Source: Fen-999 sp964469455
GTDB taxonomy: Bacteria; Pseudomonadota; Gammaproteobacteria; Burkholderiales; Rhodocyclaceae
Length of the DNA: 13,971 bases
Assembly: GCA_964469455.1 (NCBI GenBank)
Contig: CAYXZX010000066.1
Coordinates: 1 to 13,971, forward strand
Direction of reading: 5' to 3'
This document shows positions 10,837 through 13,971 of this stretch, piece by piece. Position numbers and translations under genes: made by a program. The stretch's first letter is position 1. Every line of letters starts with the position of its first letter. The notes below the pieces were generated by a model. That model saw only the letters and a program-made list of their open reading frames with translations. It was not told the DNA's origin and searched no databases.

Positions 10837-12147
10837 ATGAACATCGTCATTCTCGCCGCCGGCCAAGGCAAGCGGATGCGCTCCGACCTCCCCAAGGTGC
10901 TGCACCCCATTGCCGGCAAGCCCATGCTCAGCCATGTGCTGGACACAGCGCGTAAGCTGGCGGCGGGCCGCATTTGCGTCGTTTACGGCCACGGTGGTGA
11001 GCGCGTGCGCAAAGCGCTCGATGCCGCCGATCTCGCCTGGGCTAGGCAGGAACCCCAACTTGGCACCGGCCATGCGGTCATGCAGGCACTGCCGCATCTC
11101 GATCCCGACGTACCGACCGTCGTGCTGTACGGCGACGTGCCGCTGATCAGGGCGGAGACCCTAGACAGACTGATCAGAGTCAGCGACGGCGGTGCGCTGG
11201 CGCTGCTGACTGTTCAACTGGCCGAACCGCGCGGCTACGGCCGCATCGTGCGCGCCGATGGCCGGGTTGTCCGCATCGTCGAGGAGAAGGATGCCGATGA
11301 CGCAGAGCGCGAGATCGATGAGGTGAATACGGGCATTCTGGTCGCGCCGACGTCGGCATTGGCCCGCTGGCTGCCCGGCTTGGGCAACCGTAACGCCCAA
11401 GGCGAGTATTACCTCACCGACATCGTCGCCCTGGCGGTCGGCGAGGGCATGGCGGTCGAAGTCGCCCAGCCGGCCGCCGCCTGGGAAGTCGAAGGTGTCA
11501 ATAGCAAGGCCCAGCTTGCGGCATTGGAACGCATTCATCAGCGCAACATCGCCAATGAGCTGATGGAACGGGGCGTCACCCTGGCCGACCCCGCGCGCAT
11601 CGACGTGCGCGGCGAACTCGTGTGCGGCAAGGACGTGTTCATCGATGTCAATTGCGTGTTCGAGGGACGCGTTGAACTGCGGGATGGCGCGCGCATCAAC
11701 GCCCATTGCGTGATCCACGACGCCGTGGTCGGCCCGCGCAGCATCATCGGCCCGTTCGCCCGCCTGCGGCCGGGCACCGTGCTTGGCGAAGACGTGCATG
11801 TCGGCAACTTCGTAGAGGTGAAGAACAGCACGATTGCCGACCATTCCAAGGCGAATCATCTTGCCTACGTCGGCGATGCGACGGTGGGAAGCCGCGTGAA
11901 CATTGGCGCGGGCACCATCACGTGCAACTACGATGGCGCCAACAAGTTCCGCACCGTCATCGAGGATGACGTCTTCATCGGTTCGGACACGCAACTGGTG
12001 GCGCCGGTGACGGTCGGCCGCGGTGCCACGCTAGGCGCTGGCACGACGCTGACACGCGATGCGCCGCCCGATCAGCTGACGATCTCGCGAACCCGGCAAA
12101 CCACCGTACCGGGCTGGACGCGCCCGGTCAAGAAGAAAAAGGATTGA
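10837..12147 (+). CDS. glmU: Bifunctional UDP-GlcNAc pyrophosphorylase / GlcN-1-P acetyltransferase, shortened beta-helix
   Basis: GlmU acetylates glucosamine-1-phosphate and then uridylylates it to UDP-GlcNAc, precursor of peptidoglycan and LPS. The N-terminal uridyltransferase domain shows LAAGQGKRM (6-14), K20, QLGTGHA (74-80), YGDVPL with metal ligand D100, and EVEGVN with N222. The C-terminal left-handed beta-helix keeps the acetyltransferase residues R311, K329, H341, Y344, N355 and K370. The protein has 436 residues against 456 in E. coli. Uridyltransferase residues are offset by 5 from E. coli numbering (D105, N227) but acetyltransferase residues by 22 (R333, K351, H363, Y366, N377, K392), so about 17 residues are missing in between, at HCVIHDAVVG (290-299). 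The ATG at 10837 has TAAGGA about 5 nt upstream. No clear promoter was found between the gltD terminator and the start. Confidence 0.95.
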   Translation: MNIVILAAGQGKRMRSDLPKVLHPIAGKPMLSHVLDTARKLAAGRICVVYGHGGERVRKALDAADLAWARQEPQLGTGHAVMQALPHLDPDVPTVVLYGDVPLIRAETLDRLIRVSDGGALALLTVQLAEPRGYGRIVRADGRVVRIVEEKDADDAEREIDEVNTGILVAPTSALARWLPGLGNRNAQGEYYLTDIVALAVGEGMAVEVAQPAAAWEVEGVNSKAQLAALERIHQRNIANELMERGVTLADPARIDVRGELVCGKDVFIDVNCVFEGRVELRDGARINAHCVIHDAVVGPRSIIGPFARLRPGTVLGEDVHVGNFVEVKNSTIADHSKANHLAYVGDATVGSRVNIGAGTITCNYDGANKFRTVIEDDVFIGSDTQLVAPVTVGRGATLGAGTTLTRDAPPDQLTISRTRQTTVPGWTRPVKKKKD

Positions 12148-12151
12148 ATTC

Positions 12152-13969
12152 ATGTGCGGCATCGTTGCGGCCATTGCAGCCAACAACATCGTTCCCGTTC
12201 TCATCGAAGGGCTGACCCGGCTCGAGTACCGTGGCTACGATTCCGCCGGGCTGGCGGTGCTCAATCCGATGCTCACCCGTTTGCGCAGCGTCGGTCGCGT
12301 CGCGGAACTGGCCAAGGCAGCCGATGGACTGTCGGCCGGCTGTGGCATCGCCCACACGCGCTGGGCCACGCATGGCATACCGTCGGAACGGAATGCTCAT
12401 CCGCATGTTTCCGCGGGGCTTGCGGTGGTGCATAACGGCATCATCGAGAATTTCGCCGAGATCAAGCAGGAGCTTGCCGCCAAGGGTTATGCGTTTACCT
12501 CGGATACCGATACCGAAGTTGTGGCCCACCTGATCCAGGAAGCGCTGAAATCGTCGCCCGATCTGTTCGAAGCCGTGCGGTTGTCGACCCTTAGGCTGGT
12601 CGGCGCCTATGCCATTGCCGTGTTGAAGGAAGGCGAGGAGCGCGTCATCGTCGCCCGCAACGGGGCGCCTTTACTGCTCGGGCTGGGCGAGCAGGGCAAC
12701 TATGCCGCCTCGGATGCCACGGCGCTGCTGCAGGTGACGCGCACCATGATCTATCTCGAGGACGGTGATGTCGCGGAGATCGCGCGCCGGGGCATTCGCA
12801 TCATCCGCCAGGACGGCAGCACAGCCGACCGGCCGCGATTCGAATCGAGCTTGTCCGCCGACGCCGTGGAGCTCGGGCAATACCGGCATTACATGCAGAA
12901 GGAAATCTTCGAGCAGCCGCAGGCGCTGGCCAACACGCTGGAGATGATCGCCGGTGGCGCCGGGTTGTCGCCCAACCTGTTTGGCACGTCGGCTCCCGAC
13001 ATCATGCGCGATACGCGCGGCGTGCTCATCATCGCCTGCGGCACCAGCCATCATGCCGGCTTGGTGGCCCGCTACTGGATCGAGCAGTTGGCGGGCTTGC
13101 CCTGCCAGGTTGAAATCGCCAGCGAGTATCGCTATCGAGACTCAGTGCCGAGCCCCGATGTTCTCGTCGTGGCGATATCGCAATCGGGGGAAACCGCCGA
13201 TACCCTGGCAGCCGTGAAGCACGCCAAGGCGCTGGGCATGACCAAGACCCTGACGATTTGCAATGTTCCGGAATCGGCGCTGATCCGCGAAGCGGCGCTC
13301 AAGTTCCTGACTCGCGCCGGTCCCGAGATCGGCGTGGCCTCGACCAAGGCGTTCACCACGCAGCTTGCCGCGCTGGCGCTGCTGGCGCTCGTGCTGGCGA
13401 AGCAGCATGGCCGCCTCGACGCGGGGCAGGAAAACAAACATCTGGCCGCGTTGCGTCACCTGCCGATCGCCGTGTCACGAACACTGACTTTGGAGCCGGA
13501 AATTGAACGTTGGGCTGGCCGCTTCGCCGGCAAGCATCATGCGCTGTTTCTCGGCCGAGGACATCATTATCCGATCGCCCTCGAGGGAGCGCTCAAGCTC
13601 AAGGAGATTTCCTACATTCACGCCGAGGCCTATCCCGCCGGCGAGCTGAAGCATGGTCCGCTGGCACTGGTCGACGGCGAAATGCCGGTGATCTCCGTGG
13701 CCCCCAACGATTCCTTGCTCGAGAAACTCAAGTCTAACCTGCAGGAAGTGCGGGCGCGCGGCGGCGAACTCTATGTCTTTGCGGATGCCGATTCCGAAGT
13801 GCCTGAAACCGAGGGCGTGCATATCCTGCGCCTGCCGGAGCACTACGGGCTGTTGTCGCCCATCCTGCATGTCGTGCCATTGCAACTGCTCGCGTACCAC
13901 GCCGCCCTCGTCAAGGGCACGGATGTCGACAAGCCGCGCAACCTCGCGAAATCCGTCACCGTGGAATAA
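12152..13969 (+). CDS. glmS: Glutamine--fructose-6-phosphate aminotransferase (isomerising)
   Basis: GlmS makes glucosamine-6-phosphate from fructose-6-phosphate and glutamine, the first step toward UDP-GlcNAc, and acts in the cytoplasm as a dimer. The protein has 605 residues (E. coli 609) and is complete. The class II amidotransferase domain begins with Cys2 in MCGIVAAIA, the nucleophile exposed after Met removal, followed by YRGYDSAG (26-33), HTRWATHG (68-75), HNGIIEN (94-100) and D120. Two SIS sugar-binding domains follow, with ACGTSHHAG, ISQSGETADTL, VASTKAFTTQ and the catalytic stretch EAYPAGELKHGPLAL. The C-terminal tail PRNLAKSVTVE holds K600, equivalent to the lysine that forms a Schiff base with fructose-6-phosphate. 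The start lies 4 nt after the glmU stop, with AAGGA (12139-12143) inside the glmU end, so the two genes are probably co-transcribed. No glmS ribozyme is visible in the 4-nt gap, and none is expected outside Gram-positives. Confidence 0.97.
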   Translation: MCGIVAAIAANNIVPVLIEGLTRLEYRGYDSAGLAVLNPMLTRLRSVGRVAELAKAADGLSAGCGIAHTRWATHGIPSERNAHPHVSAGLAVVHNGIIENFAEIKQELAAKGYAFTSDTDTEVVAHLIQEALKSSPDLFEAVRLSTLRLVGAYAIAVLKEGEERVIVARNGAPLLLGLGEQGNYAASDATALLQVTRTMIYLEDGDVAEIARRGIRIIRQDGSTADRPRFESSLSADAVELGQYRHYMQKEIFEQPQALANTLEMIAGGAGLSPNLFGTSAPDIMRDTRGVLIIACGTSHHAGLVARYWIEQLAGLPCQVEIASEYRYRDSVPSPDVLVVAISQSGETADTLAAVKHAKALGMTKTLTICNVPESALIREAALKFLTRAGPEIGVASTKAFTTQLAALALLALVLAKQHGRLDAGQENKHLAALRHLPIAVSRTLTLEPEIERWAGRFAGKHHALFLGRGHHYPIALEGALKLKEISYIHAEAYPAGELKHGPLALVDGEMPVISVAPNDSLLEKLKSNLQEVRARGGELYVFADADSEVPETEGVHILRLPEHYGLLSPILHVVPLQLLAYHAALVKGTDVDKPRNLAKSVTVE

Positions 13970-13971
13970 GG

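Overview
The window is a compact, GC-rich (roughly 60 % by eye) chromosomal segment with all eight genes on the + strand. Its gene content and order (end of a type IV pilus secretin gene, then aroK, aroB, gdhA, gltB, gltD, glmU, glmS) and the protein sequences point to a Betaproteobacterium. A member of the Rhodocyclales or a near relative is my best guess, but this rests on recollection of synteny and not on a search. I see no mobile elements, CRISPR arrays, tRNA or rRNA genes, and no sign of recent transfer. This is core metabolism, and I found no undescribed multi-gene system in it.

Layout: bases 1-1262 are the 3' part of pilQ (outer-membrane secretin), closed by a clear intrinsic terminator (1284-1310). 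aroK (shikimate kinase) and aroB (3-dehydroquinate synthase) follow and overlap by 7 nt. An extended -10 element sits so close to the aroK GTG that its mRNA may be leaderless. A 145-bp gap rich in dyad symmetry then leads to gdhA (glutamate dehydrogenase). A second gap of 199 bp holds a hairpin, a good sigma70-type promoter and an 11-bp stem with a TTCG loop, and leads to gltB-gltD (NADPH glutamate synthase, overlapping by one base). A 13-bp-stem terminator (10757-10790) closes gltD. glmU and glmS, 4 nt apart, end the window; glmS is complete and stops 2 nt before the edge.

How the genes fit together: gdhA and gltBD are the two routes of ammonium entry into glutamate (one-step GDH; GOGAT working with a glutamine synthetase encoded elsewhere). 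GlmS then spends glutamine to make glucosamine-6-phosphate, and GlmU (with GlmM, not present here) makes UDP-GlcNAc for peptidoglycan and LPS. AroK and AroB serve the shikimate pathway. By the terminators and promoters seen, the window holds about five transcription units: pilQ, aroKB, gdhA, gltBD and glmUS.

Most worth a second look: GlmU appears to lack about 17 residues (about one coil) inside its left-handed beta-helix, while every catalytic residue I can place is kept; the aroK start looks leaderless; and the gdhA upstream region carries NtrC-like half-sites and a perfect 12-bp palindrome.
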